Shown here one piece after another: positions 11,032 through 24,799 of a stretch of DNA of 64,000 nt (positions are counted from its first letter, which is position 1; the number at the start of each line of letters is the position of its first letter). The notes under the pieces were generated by a model. That model was not told where the DNA came from and made no database searches. It was given only the letters and a program-made list of their open reading frames with translations. The translations under genes and the position numbers were made by a program. This DNA is from Sipunculus nudus (Eukaryota; Annelida; Sipuncula; Golfingiida; Sipunculidae), in assembly GCA_026874595.1 (NCBI GenBank), contig CM049312.1, positions 54,317,429 to 54,381,428 of the forward strand, in the 5' to 3' direction.

Positions 11032-12289
11032 CAGGGTTGTTAATTTCCCGGGAAATAAGCATATTTCCCAGGACAGTTGGAATTCCAAGGAATTCCCTGG
11101 GGAAACACTGGGAATTACCGGGAATTACTGGGAACTGTAGGATAAATAGTCACATTTGTCTACATTTTTTAGTATATATCACAGATTGTCTAAAATTATT
11201 ATCACTTTACAGGTAACTCCTGCCTGTTTCCTGAATTTAATTTATCATTATAAAAAGTCTCTTTACACTGAATAATATACATGTGGTTATTATGAAAGAA
11301 GAAACCCACAGTTTACTTATGTGTGTACCATGAGGTCTGAGACACCTCAAAATGTAAGGGGTCAGAAACAGCTGAAAATGCACTTGTCATCATGTGTACT
11401 TCCGTTAGCTGTATTTATCATTACCTAAAACATGTCAGTGCGAGTTTGGAACTGGACTTAAGCTATCATAATACCTTAAAATTAAAAAAAGCATGCTGTT
11501 ACAGATGTCTGTGAGCTGTTGACATGTCTCTTTTATTGTGCGGCGCTAGCATTGACCGTTGCCATGTGTTGTTGACATTTAGTTCGTGTAGTACACATAG
11601 CTCGTTGCCATTACAGCATCGCCTGGCCGAGCCGGGCCGGCCCAAGTGCGAACCCTGATATGTAGAAGACAGCGATGTTGTTCTAGATATAACGCGTGTG
11701 TACTGTATATTATGTATTGTTCTTTAGATTGATCGAGAAATAGAAAGTTCTCGGCTTGAGATGAGAAGCTTTAAATAGGGGCTGTGTTTTAGAGCCGAGA
11801 GAGAGAGGTGAGAGAATATTCCAGCGGACACAGAAGAGTGGGACCTTTCCCAATACATGCAGCAGTTAGAGATTGTCTTCAAATTTATGACGGATCTTAT
11901 ATAGTCATCAGTTTGCCTTTCGGATCACTGCCAGGATTTCAGTTTTGGATTACAGTAGATTGATTTTGTAATTACATTGGACTGTTATTCTCTGAGAAGA
12001 TTCGTGTGAACTGTTCATCCAGCTTATACAGTATAAAAGACTTATAGCTGTGACAGTGGTGGTATCCAGGTACTCTGCTCTTTGTTTATTTTACTGTGTG
12101 ATGGTATTGATTTGCTGTTATACTGTTGTTATACTTTGAAATTGTAATGATTTAGTGTATTGTAACGTTAGGATTGTTTTATGATGGTCACATGAGTTTT
12201 TTTTCAAGGATGGGATTCCACGGTAATTCCCAGAAGGGAGTATTTCCCGGAGCGGGAATTCCCACTCTGTTATTTCCCGGACAACCCTG
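11032..12289. mobile_element. hAT-type element with 8-bp target duplication
   Basis: Termini CAGGGTTGTTAATTTCCCGG and (reverse complement of the right end) CAGGGTTGTCCGGGAAATAA are inverted repeats, followed on both sides by repeated GGGAATT/AATTCCC words. The flanking octamers CTACCTTC (11024-11031) and CTACACTC (12290-12297) match at 6 of 8, as for an old hAT insertion. No transposase; most of the interior is a diverged LTR (11497-12185). Confidence 0.7.
11497..12185 (+). mobile_element. Diverged solo/partial LTR related to the gypsy LTR at 31271-31852
   Basis: Begins TGTTACAG. It shares ordered blocks with the reverse complement of 31271-31852: TCTTTTATTGTG, TTTAAATAGGGGCTGTGTTT (TATA region), a GAGAGAG run, GGTGGTATCCAGGTACT, TTTGTTTATTTTACTGTGTG and TGTAACGTTAGGATTGTTTT. 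The last ~160 bases of the LTR are missing or unalignable. It lies within the hAT element, so it inserted there or was carried by it. Confidence 0.65.
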
Positions 12290-13009
12290 CTACACTCCCT
12301 CTTTCAGACTGTTATAATAAAATTTTGTTATTAACATAAGTAAAGCAGTATAATCATTTGTGGAAATTTGACTTTAACGTCTACTCAGTTTATACAACTT
12401 GAGTTATATATCAGGCAAGCCGTTTTTGACTCATAGCCAATGAATGATTCGTTTTTGCTGTATCATATATTACATGCATACTAGAAACTCTGTATGATTC
12501 GGTTGACTAGACATTGGTTATATGTAGAAGATGTTCTTCTAGTACTTCGCATGCACATGCTTACAAACTATTACTTACTTCCGTGAAGTCCTTACCTAAT
12601 CAATCATATACATGTAATTTGCCTTGAATCAATTCTTATCCAACGTACCTGAAGGGACTATATTTTACTCTTCACTACATTCATACCTACCTCATCTGTG
12701 TAGGCCTATGTAAAAGCCCTGGTGCATAGTGGGTGTCAGATTTTGACTCCAAAAGTCCCCAACAGCAGATTAGTACTCTTGTAAGTCCGAGTCTGCGCAG
12801 TTTGGCAGACGGGTAGGCCTACTTACGGCCTCACCGTGAACGGCGTACTTGAACAGTTATGTACATTGTACAACATATTGAGTATTCGTTTTGTGTTGAA
12901 AACGTGTCTAATAGTGTAAAGAAATTTTAGTCGATATGCGAACCTGTGAGCTTATGGGATGTTGGGGTGGCGTCGTCCGTCTGCCGTCGTCTGTACGTTA
13001 ACCTATACT

Positions 13010-13720
13010 ATCTCTAAAATGGCTGGGGCTAGCATCACTCAAATTTATGCAAAAATCAGTCATCCGAAATAACTATCGGACTGAACTTATTTTTGTCTAT
13101 CTACATTGACTTACATTTTAAACTCTCAAGCAAAATTGTTGAATATTTCACAGAAATAATCCTCTGAAAAAGTCACTCAAGTTGTACGAATGATTCGTGT
13201 GCGGTGATCTTTTTGGCCGATTTACAAGAAGCTGTATTAGTCATTTGGACAAGCAAGCATATTAAAATTACAATCTCAGAAACGACAAGAGCTAGCATCA
13301 TCAAAGTTTACGGTTGACTGGGGGGGGGGGGGGGGGGGCTACTGCCTTGGTCAGCTAGGTTTGATTAGCGGAGTTGACATATCTCTAGAGAAATTGATGT
13401 ATCGGCCTAAAATTTTGTCCATGCATCTTTGATGGCTTCTAGTATACAAGCCTGAAATTGTGCACGTCCATACATCTCGGATAGTTTTGATAATAAAAAA
13501 AAACTTTTGGTGCCAATTAAGACTTGTTGTATTTGAGTTGCATGCACTTCAAAACAAAACCCATGAGTGATTTGACGTATCTACATAAAATTTTGCATGT
13601 CCCTGCATCTTCGATGACTTTCTTATACATAAGACTGGTGGCGCAACCTACAATCATTTTTGCATAGTGTACATCCATGCCAGTATCTCAGGAGTGATGT
13701 ATGTATTATTGGTGCTTGTA
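13010..13720. repeat. Diverged relative of the 280-bp repeat, with a poly-G run
   Basis: Phrases such as AAAATTTTGCATG, TGGTGGCGCAACC and TTTTTGCATAGTGTACATCC resemble the reverse complement of the 9.3-10.5 kb unit (ATGCAAAATTT ... GGTGGCGCCACC ... GTGCAAAAATGG). A run of about 18 G occurs at 13321-13338. Alignment is patchy, so this is a relic at best. Confidence 0.4.
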
Positions 13721-13799
13721 CTTTTGTTCAAAATGTTAAGTACTTGTTATGTTAATGTAAATGAGGAAGATGTACTTAAAAAGTAATCAAGCACTTTTC

Positions 13800-14040
13800 A
13801 AATTAAAGTAGGCTCGCCCAGGGCAGGGCAAAGAGATGCCACACTCTTCCGCTTGTGCTTAAAAGATTCAGACGTAGGCCCACGTCTGGTCGGCACTTGG
13901 TTAATTCATTGTAAAAATAGCAGTGGCACCAAATCCTGTAGCACAAAATCTGTGATATTAAAATTAATAAAAATAAATATAGAAAATTAAAAATAATACC
14001 CCCCCCCCCCCCACCACCACCAAAAAAAAGTATAACATTA
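13800..14040. repeat. Dispersed repeat, copy 1 of a local pair
   Basis: GCCCAGGGCAGGGCAAAGAG ... TCTGGTCGGCACTTGGTTAA matches the segment at 17160-17260 in the same orientation. A C-run at about 13999-14013 creates the poly-Gly minus-strand frame, which is not a gene. Confidence 0.6.
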
Positions 14041-15900
14041 GGGCTCAAATGGAATACTTACGATTTAATACTATGTGGAGATGCAAAATATGTTGTTTTA
14101 GGGCCGAGGTAAGTATTTATATCATAATGGGTATATTTGTGTCGTAAAATCATGCATGCATCGATCTAAACTTTTAATAAAAGCCGTTATTTGTAAATAC
14201 CAAACGAGAAATATAAGTGCTCCACACAAAATAATAAAGATAAAATAAACGTGTATAGTTCTCTCTGAGATACAATTAAAATATATTCTGTTTTGCCTAG
14301 CATAAACTAAAAGTTCCTATTTAACACCTTCGGCAACCGAAATTGCTTATTGAAATGTTTTTTAATAGTTAAATTAAGAGAATCTATCGCAGGGCCAGTC
14401 ACATGAGCTTTACACATTGGGATAAAGTCGCATGTTCGGGCATATATGTCAAGAGTACATGTATACTAGTATAAGTTCATGCATGTACACACAACGGTCC
14501 TCGCCCTTTATGGATATTACCATAGATAATCTCCATCAGTCACATCAGTGACCGACAGGGTGACAGTATACCATCGTGTATATAAAATCTGATAACACTG
14601 CCAAAGTAAAGTAAACATTGGCCATATGTCCTGTCTCTGTTGCATTAAGACTCAGCTATCAAAACGCTTATCAGGTGCAGAAGTTTTGTGTACCTTTTGA
14701 GTGTCAGAAAAGACTGATAAAGTCCAGTAATCCCGGATCAGTTAAATCTGGCTGAAAATTATGTACATTTGCTGAATCCCAAGTGTTTTGAAGGTGGCAT
14801 ATACGAAATAGAAAACATTTAAATATTTGTGGATGCCATTAACCACCTTGTACACAGTTTATTAATTCAAAATATAAACACTTAAAATTAACAGCTCATT
14901 TCTATTTCTAGTATTACACATTTTTAATTACTGTATTTAAACATTAAATGTAAGCAATTAAATCTATTAAAACAGACATGTTAATTTAGAAATTATAATA
15001 AATATATTCCTGTTAGCCTGTAACTAGTTGGTTCTCTTTCTCGCATTAAAAATTTTATATAAATAGTTTGGTCTTTTATTATTATTCTACCGAATGTTCT
15101 GTTGTTTTCTCTGCAAAACTGATACGCTATCTATTTATACAGCTTACAGTTTAAGGGTATGTACTTTCTGCCTATTAATGTAACATTACTTGCATAACCC
15201 AATAAAATAATAATTTATGAAAACCTTTTATTATACATTGAGTTTAACTGTTATTCTTGCAAGTAAGGATCCCTCTAGTTACATATAAATCCTGGTAATG
15301 TATTGTTATTACCGGACTATATTCTTCATTTAACCTGTATATGATATTTGTTACATTTACCACATCAGCATAGCATGTCAGGATATTCAGACCTGTAAGC
15401 TCTAAGGGGTAGTCATTAAAAAATATCACAGTGACTTTAAAAACAGAGTTGTTCGTTATTAATATATATTGTGATACACTTTTTGTGGAATAGATACTGC
15501 TGCTTTGTTTTTTATTTGTTGAAGGAGAAATACATGTTTTACCTCCTGCACACACTAGTATGTTCAGCTACACAGCTACATCACGGGGGATACAGTTGAT
15601 GTTGCCCAGCAACAGTGCTCCTTACATATATATTTAAATAATTATAATAATAACAATACAATAAATACAAATCTGCCAATAGACTTCCCACCTTGTGTAA
15701 TGTCATAAGAAAAAGACATTTTAAATGCTCAAGGCTCAGGGTCACAATCACAGTGGTTTCTGTGTAATGCTGCGTATATGCGTATTTGGACATTATACAA
15801 AATATATTGCACACATTAATGTTTTACTGGTGCATGAATTGCAATTGTATTTTCCTATCACTTTTATGACTATCTGATGTGTTTATTTGAATACACTTGC
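14041..15900. other. Intergenic, AT-rich, no gene seen
   Basis: Two minus-strand frames (15244-15555 and 15581-15814) have no recognisable domain and an AT-rich composition like the background. Confidence 0.4.
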
Positions 15901-16740
15901 TGTCACACTACTGGGGATGTGAACTTCCAGGTTCTTTTAACTCAGTCAAAATTACAGGCAGACCAGACATTAACAAATCCAGAGAAAAACTCTAAGACAG
16001 TCGAAAGATAACAAAAATATATAATAACAAATAAATGGGTAACTTACAAATCAAATAAGGCAGTAATCATGATAATTCACAGAGTCCATTAATCCTAATA
16101 ACACTAATCCTCCTAACACGGACACAGTTCCAAATGTTCCAGATCACAAGACCTCTCACTCTCGCGTGACGTCATGACCTTCTGGTTGTCCCTGGCGTAA
16201 TCCATGTGTACACGGAGCATAGTCCGATCCCTGCGTAATACGGTTGGTCATAACACACTAATGGTGCTTACTGCGGTATAACACACTTCGCGTGCCGCAC
16301 TCTCTAGCGAAATTCAGCATCATCACAGTTTCACATCAAGACAAAGTCCCCTTGCCTGTTCCTGGGAGCGCACCATCACAATAATGCCTGTCCTTCGGCA
16401 AACGATATCACTGTCTCTGAAGTACTTTACAGTTGGAGTATTAACAAGGTGTCCTCCCTCAGACATAGACTATTAAAAACCACTGACGCGATCCCCATCT
16501 GGACACACAGATTAAGCGGACTAGCCAGTTTGACTGCTGAAGCACGCTCAGGTGACGCTACACTCACGAAGCGCTCCGGCTCTTCTCCAGATGACTGGGA
16601 TTAACGCCTTAAATGAGACTCCTGACGTCACAACTCCTGCTTGACTTCTCTGCCAATCAGCATTTCCATCCACGATGTCCGTTGTCAACACGCATCTAAC
16701 TAAAGGCCGACACGCCCCTGGTTTTTTTCATGATACTACA
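15901..16740 (-). mobile_element. Candidate solo LTR (minus orientation) with two CRE sites
   Basis: An 840-bp block richer in GC than its surroundings. In minus orientation it starts TGTAGTATCATG and ends AGTGTGACA, giving the TG...CA termini of an LTR. Two perfect TGACGTCA palindromes lie at 16167-16174 and 16623-16630. No matching 5-bp target duplication (CTTGC versus TGAAA) and no second copy in the window, so the call is tentative. Confidence 0.35.
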
Positions 16741-17154
16741 TGAAATAAAAAAAAAAAACTTGCAAAACAATTATCTGGTCATACTTCCTATACCTAAATA
16801 TACAAAGTCACAGTCCTCTGGTGACGCTTGCCACCACAGCAAATTAAGGGATGAAAACATATTTAGACATTACAGCTGTAAATAATTAATGCTGCCAGAT
16901 CTTGACAGGTCCAAGCACATGTAGTTAGCTCAAATTTTTTCCAGGAAAATCCCAAGTTTTTTTTTTTTACTTTGAAGCTGTAGTATGCGTCTGTTCAAAA
17001 TTGCTTTTGCCTTTATACGACCAAGATGTCTTCTTTATTTATAAAAATGCTTTTTTTCATATAAGGTGGGGGGGGGGGGGGAGTGGAAGACACCAGGTCT
17101 ATCTGCCACCCCTCTTATCAATATTTTGACTGACCAATTAATATGTCACCATAT

Positions 17155-17260
17155 TATAAAGTGACTGGCCCAGGGCAGAGCAAAGAGATTCCATACTTTT
17201 CCGTTTGTGCAGTGGCCCGGGTCTGGTCGGAACTTGGTTAAGTCATTTAGACGTGTTATG
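17155..17260. repeat. Dispersed repeat, copy 2 of a local pair
   Basis: GCCCAGGGCAGAGCAAAGAG ... TCTGGTCGGAACTTGGTTAA matches 13810-13910. A G-run precedes it at about 17066-17080. Confidence 0.6.
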
Positions 17261-18175
17261 GAGCTAAACGTTAAATCGACATAAGGTAAAGATCAGTAGA
17301 TGTCCCGATTTGTTCTAGCTAGGACAGATCTTTCGGTCATTTAGTGATTTTAAACTTAAATTTCTGTATTTCTTTCTGGTATCTGTGGGAAAAAATCCAC
17401 AGAGGCGGGGGCGTGGGCATAATGAAGTTCAGATGATTTTGTGCGGCAGACAATTCTTAATCCAGCCTGGTTGTGTCCGCCAGGTGGGTATGCGTTCAAT
17501 CTCGTCCATCTGTGTGTGTGTGTGTTTTCTCACAACACAACTCCAGCATTCATGAACAGATTTCATGAAATTTACTGGGCATTTCGGGAAATGGGTCAAT
17601 GAAGAATCCTTTAGATTTTGGTTTTTTATCCGCCACATGATCCGGATTCAGGAACGTCATAAAGGAATATTCACAAATGTACAGTCATTTACACACGAAA
17701 TAACCTGGGAACATTGGCCGAATAAGTGAATGCAAACACGTATTTCCGAGTATCCCACAATAGGAACCCCCGCATGGCGGTGGCTTGAATTCCTAAGAAT
17801 GCAGATTCCTAGTTCAATAGGAATTCTCGTCACCAGGTTGGAGATGTTTCCCTCAATCTTTTGACTGCTGTATAAACTGGGCCTGAACAAGTAGTGAGTT
17901 TCTTGCCCATTATATAGGTTAAGATCTCATGATTTTTCTCTTGAATGAGGTGGGTGTTCATTGAGCCAGATCAATTTTTAGGAAAACTGGAAATTATTGT
18001 TATTAAAATCATGTAAGTATATGAACAAGAATATGTGTAGAGTTGACGGAATGTTGAACATGTCTACAGAATGGGTGACTGGACAGTGGAGGGGTAAAAT
18101 GCTCTCTTCGCTGGCGACCCAGTGTGGCTATGAGAGTGGGTGGTAGCAGCCCGTCAAAAGCCGTTGGTTATCTCT
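17261..18175. other. Intergenic, no gene seen
   Basis: A short GT run at about 17512 and no supported coding sequence. Confidence 0.35.
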
Positions 18176-18183
18176 GGTTTCTT

Positions 18184-19336
18184 CAGGGGCGTAACCAGAC
18201 CTGACCGTCCGAGGGGGCAAGACTCAAAAGGTTTCCCGATTCTGTACCAGTTGAGCCGAAAACGAAGTGCACTGCTTGTGTCTTAGGATCTTAAGGGAAG
18301 TGCTCCGGGGCCCCCTCCCACCACCACATGAAAAGAATTCAGATTATTTTAACATCATAAACGCATGCAAAAAGAATGCAATATGATGAACACTTAGGTC
18401 TACATCATGAAGTCTGCAGGCAAAATACAAAATGCAAAGTTGGGGTAATATGGCTCCCTCCCATTTGCATTCTGGCATAAAGGGAAATGCCATGTTATGG
18501 AAATCCAATTTTAAAAATTACAATTGCATTGTATCATTTCAGCATCAGTTTGGATATTTTTAACAATGAAAATCACAATTTTTTGTCCCTGGTTGAAATT
18601 AAAAACTCCGCCAGCATGTCCATTGAAAAGTACAGGGACCCATAATGCCCCAGGACGTGTTGGGGTAATATGGATCCCTCTGACTTACTGCCTATTATGC
18701 CAGTTTACATCAAAAGTGTCAATATCAATTTAAGTTTTTTTTACTTTTCATTAGCTCATTGACTTGTAGTAGCATACCCATTGACGGAAATATCATGCAA
18801 TGTTCAACTGAAGATGGGAGTGACAGTCAATCTGACCACAAACAATGCAATCCAGGTCAAAAGGGACATGTAGCTTAGTGATGGTATCACAAATGAATCA
18901 AACCTAATTATTTCTAGTTTCCCTCAGCAGCAGTTTCCCTAAAGATTTGTATGAACTTAAGTTTTTTTAAGTAGTTTTGTTTCACACTACTTTAAAAGTA
19001 TTAATAAAAATAGTAGTAATGTAGGCCTACCAGGCTACCACTAATTTTGTGTTTTCTTTCCTTAGCCCCTTCATCTTTTCATTAGCTTCCTTTCGCTCTT
19101 TTCTTTTACTTTCCCTTTCTTTTCTTTCCTTCCACTTTTTTCTTCCTTCCCTTTCTCCTTTTTCGTTTCCCTTTTTCCTTTCCTCTCCTTCTTTTTCTTC
19201 TTCCTTCCCTTTCTCTTCTTCCCCCTCTTTCCTTTATTTCCTTCCTTTTCCCCCTTCCAGATTTTTTTGCCCCCTTCCCGTTTTTTGGGGAAAATGGGCA
19301 TGCTGCCTCCCGGCCATCCCACTGGTTACGCCACTC
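18184..19336. mobile_element. hAT-type element with perfect 8-bp target duplication
   Basis: Left terminus CAGGGGCGTAACCAG and right terminus CTGGTTACGCCACTC are inverted repeats. The octamer GGTTTCTT is identical on both sides (18176-18183 and 19337-19344). The 1153-bp body has no transposase. Near its right end is a long polypyrimidine tract (about 19055-19262), source of the Lys/Glu/Arg- or Ser/Phe/Leu-rich frames, which are not genes. Confidence 0.8.
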
Positions 19337-19344
19337 GGTTTCTT

Positions 19345-21542
19345 CCACCTATTTACACTACCGAACGCTACAACCTGAGCCATGGATGACGTCTCGATTA
19401 GTTATAATAACTATTTGTACAATCCATGTCAAATAAAGTCAAATGTTAATTCCTCTGTGTTTCCTTGACACCACCCGTTTGGGTCATCGTCAATACTCTT
19501 GTTGTGTTAATTCAATATTTTTTTTCATTTCTCAGCTTATTTTATCTATTAAGGTCAAAAGACTCTTTAGGGAGAGTGCATGTAAAGAGGATTTAAGGTT
19601 TTCCTTATTATGATCCAAATTGTTGCCCTAAGAGGAGTTCTTTTTTATATCCTCTTAAAGCTGAGAATGCTCTCAACTCTTTGAAATATATGAAAATATG
19701 ATTTTTTTCCCAATCTGATAGATTTAAATAAGTCTAACCTTGTTTAATAAAATTTATATATGTAAACTTCACATTTAAATTTCTACCCAGTGTCCAAATG
19801 ATTCAGGTATTAAATTTGTATTTATAAACATTTGCTTTGATTCACATTTTTCAAATTTTAGGCTACATTCAACAGAAAAATAATTTAATAATTAAAATTT
19901 GGTTCATGTTAACTTATTTATATGAAATTTTAATTTTAAAAGTAATCAAACGTATAGAAATATTAGTATATCTGGTTTTAATTACTTTTAGAATAATGCA
20001 GAAAGATCATTTGTATCTTTGACGGATGGACACAATCCTCACACAATTTATTTTTCAGCGTCCTTTAAAATGTGATCGTTTTGTGTGCAGGCAGTGTGCA
20101 TACCAACAGATAAGTGTTCATCACGCCGTATAATATCTGTGTCATTCATGCAAAGCTTGGGAATAGCCAGTCGAACTATTTTTTTTTTAAACTGTCGTGG
20201 ACATATAGATCTCGACATAGCAGTCATAGCCTCCGCGGCAAAATTGTGAACTAATAAAAATGAATAATTAAATTTCAGGAAGATTCCTTTGTCACAGAAT
20301 CGTTCCTGCTTTTACAGTTTTTTAAAAACAGTCAATATTCACAAGTGAGATTTGTTCCATGGACCCTTGCAATAAATATGATATGCACCCTCCAAGAAGG
20401 GGCTTGTTTTGTATAAACGAATGGACACATGTAACAAACTCTAGGAGCGAGGAAAGGGCACATTTCCTTACTAAAAACTTCAAAGGGACCAGCTGACGAA
20501 ATAATGAATTCATTTGAATCAGAATTAGTTTGACTAAAACCTACAAAGGGGACCAGCTTATGAATCAATTACGTGAAAATAGATCATCTTTAAGAATTTT
20601 GCCACTTTAGAATTGACTCTGATGTCTGGGTAATATGTAGAACAACTTTATCAGGAATCCCGAACTTGACATTGAGCGGGGGACGCGGGTTTCATGAAGC
20701 GGCGTTAAGTCTTAGTTATTGATTATCTTACACGGGGTTAGCTGATGATCCGGAGGTTCAGGTGACCTCTGACCCCTGATCTCACATTTATTTAAACTCT
20801 GACTTCCCGCATATAAACAGCTAGAGTTGAGCCCACCACGTGGAGACCGATGTGAACAAATACTGGTCAATTTATTACATCCGGCAAGCCAGATTTACGA
20901 CTGGTGAGTTATACAAGCTTTTTATACACAAAAATGGGGGGAAAATGGAACATCATTGTTTAAGATTAATTCCTTGTTGCCACCTTTTAAATATACTTCT
21001 CCTCCACATTTTTTTTTCTTTTTTAGAGTATCTTAATTAATGGAGTTTAATTTTTTACTTAGATTATACATCCCTCTGTTTTTACACCACATACCGAAGT
21101 TACATAAATTACAAGTAATCTGCCGTAATATCTGTACCTGTTGGTTGTAAATCAAGTAGAGGCTTTTTGAAAATACAAAATATTGATATTTATTTTTCTA
21201 TCACGCATTAATAATTTTCGACATAAGAGTGATTTATCTAATTTTGTCTGAGGTTAAAAAAATACACTTTAAAGGCTAAATTGTAAAGTTGAACTTCAAT
21301 TTTTACTATGCATAATTAATATTCATAATTTGAATGTGCATAACAGATTTAAATCATATAAGCAAAATAAAGTAAAATAGTAATAATACAATAAGATATA
21401 AGAGTAAATTATATGTATACCCTTATATTGATATAATATACAATTTATAAGCGAAGTTAATGATAATTACTTATCATGTTTAATGACATCAGTGAACGTT
21501 TTACCAGGGTGTTCAAAGAACTTCCTAGTTGAAAATAATTTA
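19345..21542. other. Intergenic, no gene seen
   Basis: AT-rich. Open frames are short, lack motifs and mirror base composition. Confidence 0.4.
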
Positions 21543-21836
21543 GGCCAAAAAAAGGTATGGTTCTCAGGCACCGCCCGCGTCAATTTTAACCCCCTGCATC
21601 CAAAATTTTTATTTTATTTACAGGTTTTAAGGAGAAAAAATAATACAATTTTGATAAGATTTCCTTTGTTATGTAGTTCTTTGACGTGTTTAGCAACAAA
21701 AAATCTGTTATTTTCATGCTTTTCCCTGATCAGATGACATTTTTATCGAAACATACAAAAAATAGGTAAAAAGAAAAAAAATCACCCACCCGCACTGATT
21801 ATTAAAAAAATGCCTGAGAACAATATCTTTTTGGCC
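21543..21836. mobile_element. GGCC-ended MITE, copy A
   Basis: Left end GGCCAAAAAAAGGTATGG then TTCTCAGGCACCGCCCGC; right end TGCCTGAGAACAATATCTTT then TTGGCC, giving ~36-bp inverted repeats. Related copies lie at 57921-58204 and 58486-58828. The internal GCCCGC/GCGGGC words are also inverted. No coding capacity. Confidence 0.75.
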
Positions 21837-23441
21837 TTGTCGCTAGTATATTTTATACTTTGATGCTGCTTAAGCTATTACCAAATGTAACAGATAAAGG
21901 TTTTCATTAATTAAAGTCTATGAGGTAAAGGTAAATATAGAATGTAACATCCAATTTAGATGTTACAGAATGTAACATCCAATTTATATCGTTCATGGTC
22001 CGGTATCATCCTCTTTTTAAATAAGAACAATCGTCGGGTTTAATTAAAGAAGTCCAAGTACCGTTCGGTGGCATTATGCACAATAATCTATAACCTAAAA
22101 GTTAAGGTTTTTCAGCGAATTCAACCCAAACAATTTTATTTGACATTTAAAGCCATTCAATATAACTGAAAAGAGCTAACTTCAATCAATACCAAAGTCA
22201 AAGTGACCATTTTAAAAGCTAGTAGCCACTGTTAGGTTATCCTGACATTTAATATTGTTCAAATTTCCGATTAAGACTCGAATATATATTAAAGGGAAAA
22301 CAGGTGATAAGTAGTATATAACGTTTTTCCGGATTGCTGTTTGATATAAAGGAATCGCGTGTAATCATTTAATTCAATGTTAAATTGTTGACCATTGATA
22401 ACCAGAGGAAATATCCCAAACATGTCTCTACATATTCACAGGCATATCTCGGTTAACAAAAACAAGCAACCGAGGTCAAGGACAGGTGAAGCACGCACTC
22501 GATGTCCCACGTGTTCCTACTGAAGTCTGAAAATCTTGAGCTTATCGTACAGTTATCTCTGTTGACATTATTGTCCTGCTCAGGTCAACCCATCAACGGT
22601 TAATCTTGGTAGACCATGGCCCAAGGCCTTAAATCACAAACACAGAACCGGTGGACGGCACAGACATGCGGTCAAATACCACGTGAAGTGGTATCAAGTA
22701 GCATCAGTTTGAATCGTTTTCGACTCCTCGTTTCCACCTGTTTTTTTTTTTTTTTTTTTTTTTTTTGCTATGAACATTTTTATTGGACACATTCCACGGG
22801 AATAAATTACAGTGTAGTGTAGAGGATTTAAGGCCTAATCTTAAACAGGGTCAATAAATATCTACCTTACTTCTTATTTAGAAACAGAGTTATTTGAAAA
22901 AATATGAGAAATCCGTCTTCATTACACAACCTATCAGACCCACCTATGGCGGTCAAGGTCATTGGTCACATGCAAAAACAGACTCAACTGACAGCTGTTG
23001 ATTTGATGATGTCATGTAAACACTCTAAAAATATAACCAACCAAAACAAATATGTGCTCACGCAGGAACACATCTGATCTGCCAGACCATTGTGAAGAGA
23101 CCAAAAAATTCTGAAACATGAACAGGAGATTTATTGTAAAATTCTGTATTGCAATATTAGGCTGTCACTTCCATATGTTTGTTTCCGAAAAATATTGCTA
23201 AATAAAACTTTAAGGAATATTATCTCCAAAACAGAGGTGGACACAGGTTGATGGAACACGGTATAGTAAAGGAAAGAATAAAATGCATTTTACTTCAATA
23301 ATATTATCAGGGGATTATGAAAATAAACGTAACTTAGCTTCGTTTTCCTGATTCCATTCCTAATATCACAAAACTGTTCAAATGTGCATTTGTGACAAAA
23401 AGGTAATTTATCATTGGGAGAGATAAATTAACCATAGTTTG

Positions 23442-23502
<61 letters not shown>

Positions 23503-24327
23503 GTGATTAGACGAGTTACTTTGCTAAAAAAAAATAACTTCTAATAGTAACTGACAAGCAAAGCTCTTGAACGTGCTTGCTTCTTTTTAAATACTATACT
23601 CCTATGTTTTTGTTTTTCACGCAGCACTGTCTTGCATAGGATATCACACGCAAAGCAAATTCCTGTATTGGTATGGAATAAATCTTGTATCTTGTATCTT
23701 GTAAAAACCGCATGGGTAACTTCTCGTTCTGACAATATATATTTTTATATGATTAATTAAGTTAACTCGTTTATCAACCGTGAACACATGTCAAATATTT
23801 GGTATACGCAATTACTGATGTGTGATTGTAACAAAGACGTTTAAAAAAGCGGGATCATTTAACTTACTGTTATTATCAATCTATGCTGATCTGGTCAGCC
23901 AGATATGATAAATCATCATAAATGCATGATAAGACAGAAGGTTGCACCAAGCAGTCTCTGGGGAGACGCGTGATTTTATCTGCGCGCAAGCGTGACCAGG
24001 CACTCACGGACTGAAGTGCAAACCTGTAAAAATAAACACCGATCCAAAGACCCGCCCAACGAAGCTTTAACATGTTATGGGTATACTGAACAATAAGCTT
24101 CCCATTTAACCTTCATCGTTGGATGAACGGTTTATAGATTTTTTTTGTCAAGCAGATGTAGACGGTGACTAAATAATAACTGAGCGCCTCGTTTCATATG
24201 TATTTTTATGAAGACTTATCTAATTTATAACACCTATAGCTAATAACCTTATGTAAAATTAAGTATGATAAGGTTTGCCATATTTGGATTATTTATATTT
24301 ACTTTTATATCATCTTCTGCCGTTGGT
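21837..24327. other. Intergenic, no gene seen; poly-T and (TA)n tracts
   Basis: Holds a T-run at about 22741-22766 and a (TA)n tract at 23446-23497. Frames across these are artefacts. Confidence 0.4.
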
Positions 24328-24335
24328 CTAAGGAA

Positions 24336-24442
24336 CAGTGGCGTCAATTTTTCTTCCAGGGTGGGGGGGATGACTTTGTATATATATACACACACATATA
24401 ATATATACCTTTTTCAGCGTCTCTGAGTGACATATTCAACTA

Positions 24443-24509
<67 letters not shown>

Positions 24510-24799
24510 GATTATTATATACATATATATTTATATATTTATACTTAATTATATTTCAAATAATTCAAATATTATAATAGAAAATAAGTTATTTTGTGAA
24601 TTCTAAGCAAGGTTTAGATATAACATTTTTAGTAGATGGATTCTCAGTTTTTAATTCTATTTATTAATTTATTTCATTTGTGTAATAATATAATATATTT
24701 CTCTGAAAAGTGGGGGGGATGATTACATTGGCCATCCCCCCCTTGCCAAAAAGTGGGGGGTATATATACCCCCCATCCTCCCCTATATTGACGCCCCTG
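24336..24799. mobile_element. hAT-type MITE with perfect 8-bp target duplication
   Basis: Termini CAGTGGCGTCAAT and ATTGACGCCCCTG are inverted repeats of the classic hAT CAG.GGCG type. CTAAGGAA flanks both ends (24328-24335 and 24800-24807). The interior contains long (TA)n runs (24441-24508) and GGGGGGAT/CCCCCC words near both ends. Length is 464 bp, with no coding capacity. Confidence 0.85.

Noticed and set aside
19049-19378. Low-complexity frames rich in Ser/Phe/Pro (plus) or Lys/Glu/Arg (minus)
   Set aside because: Product of a polypyrimidine tract inside a hAT element.
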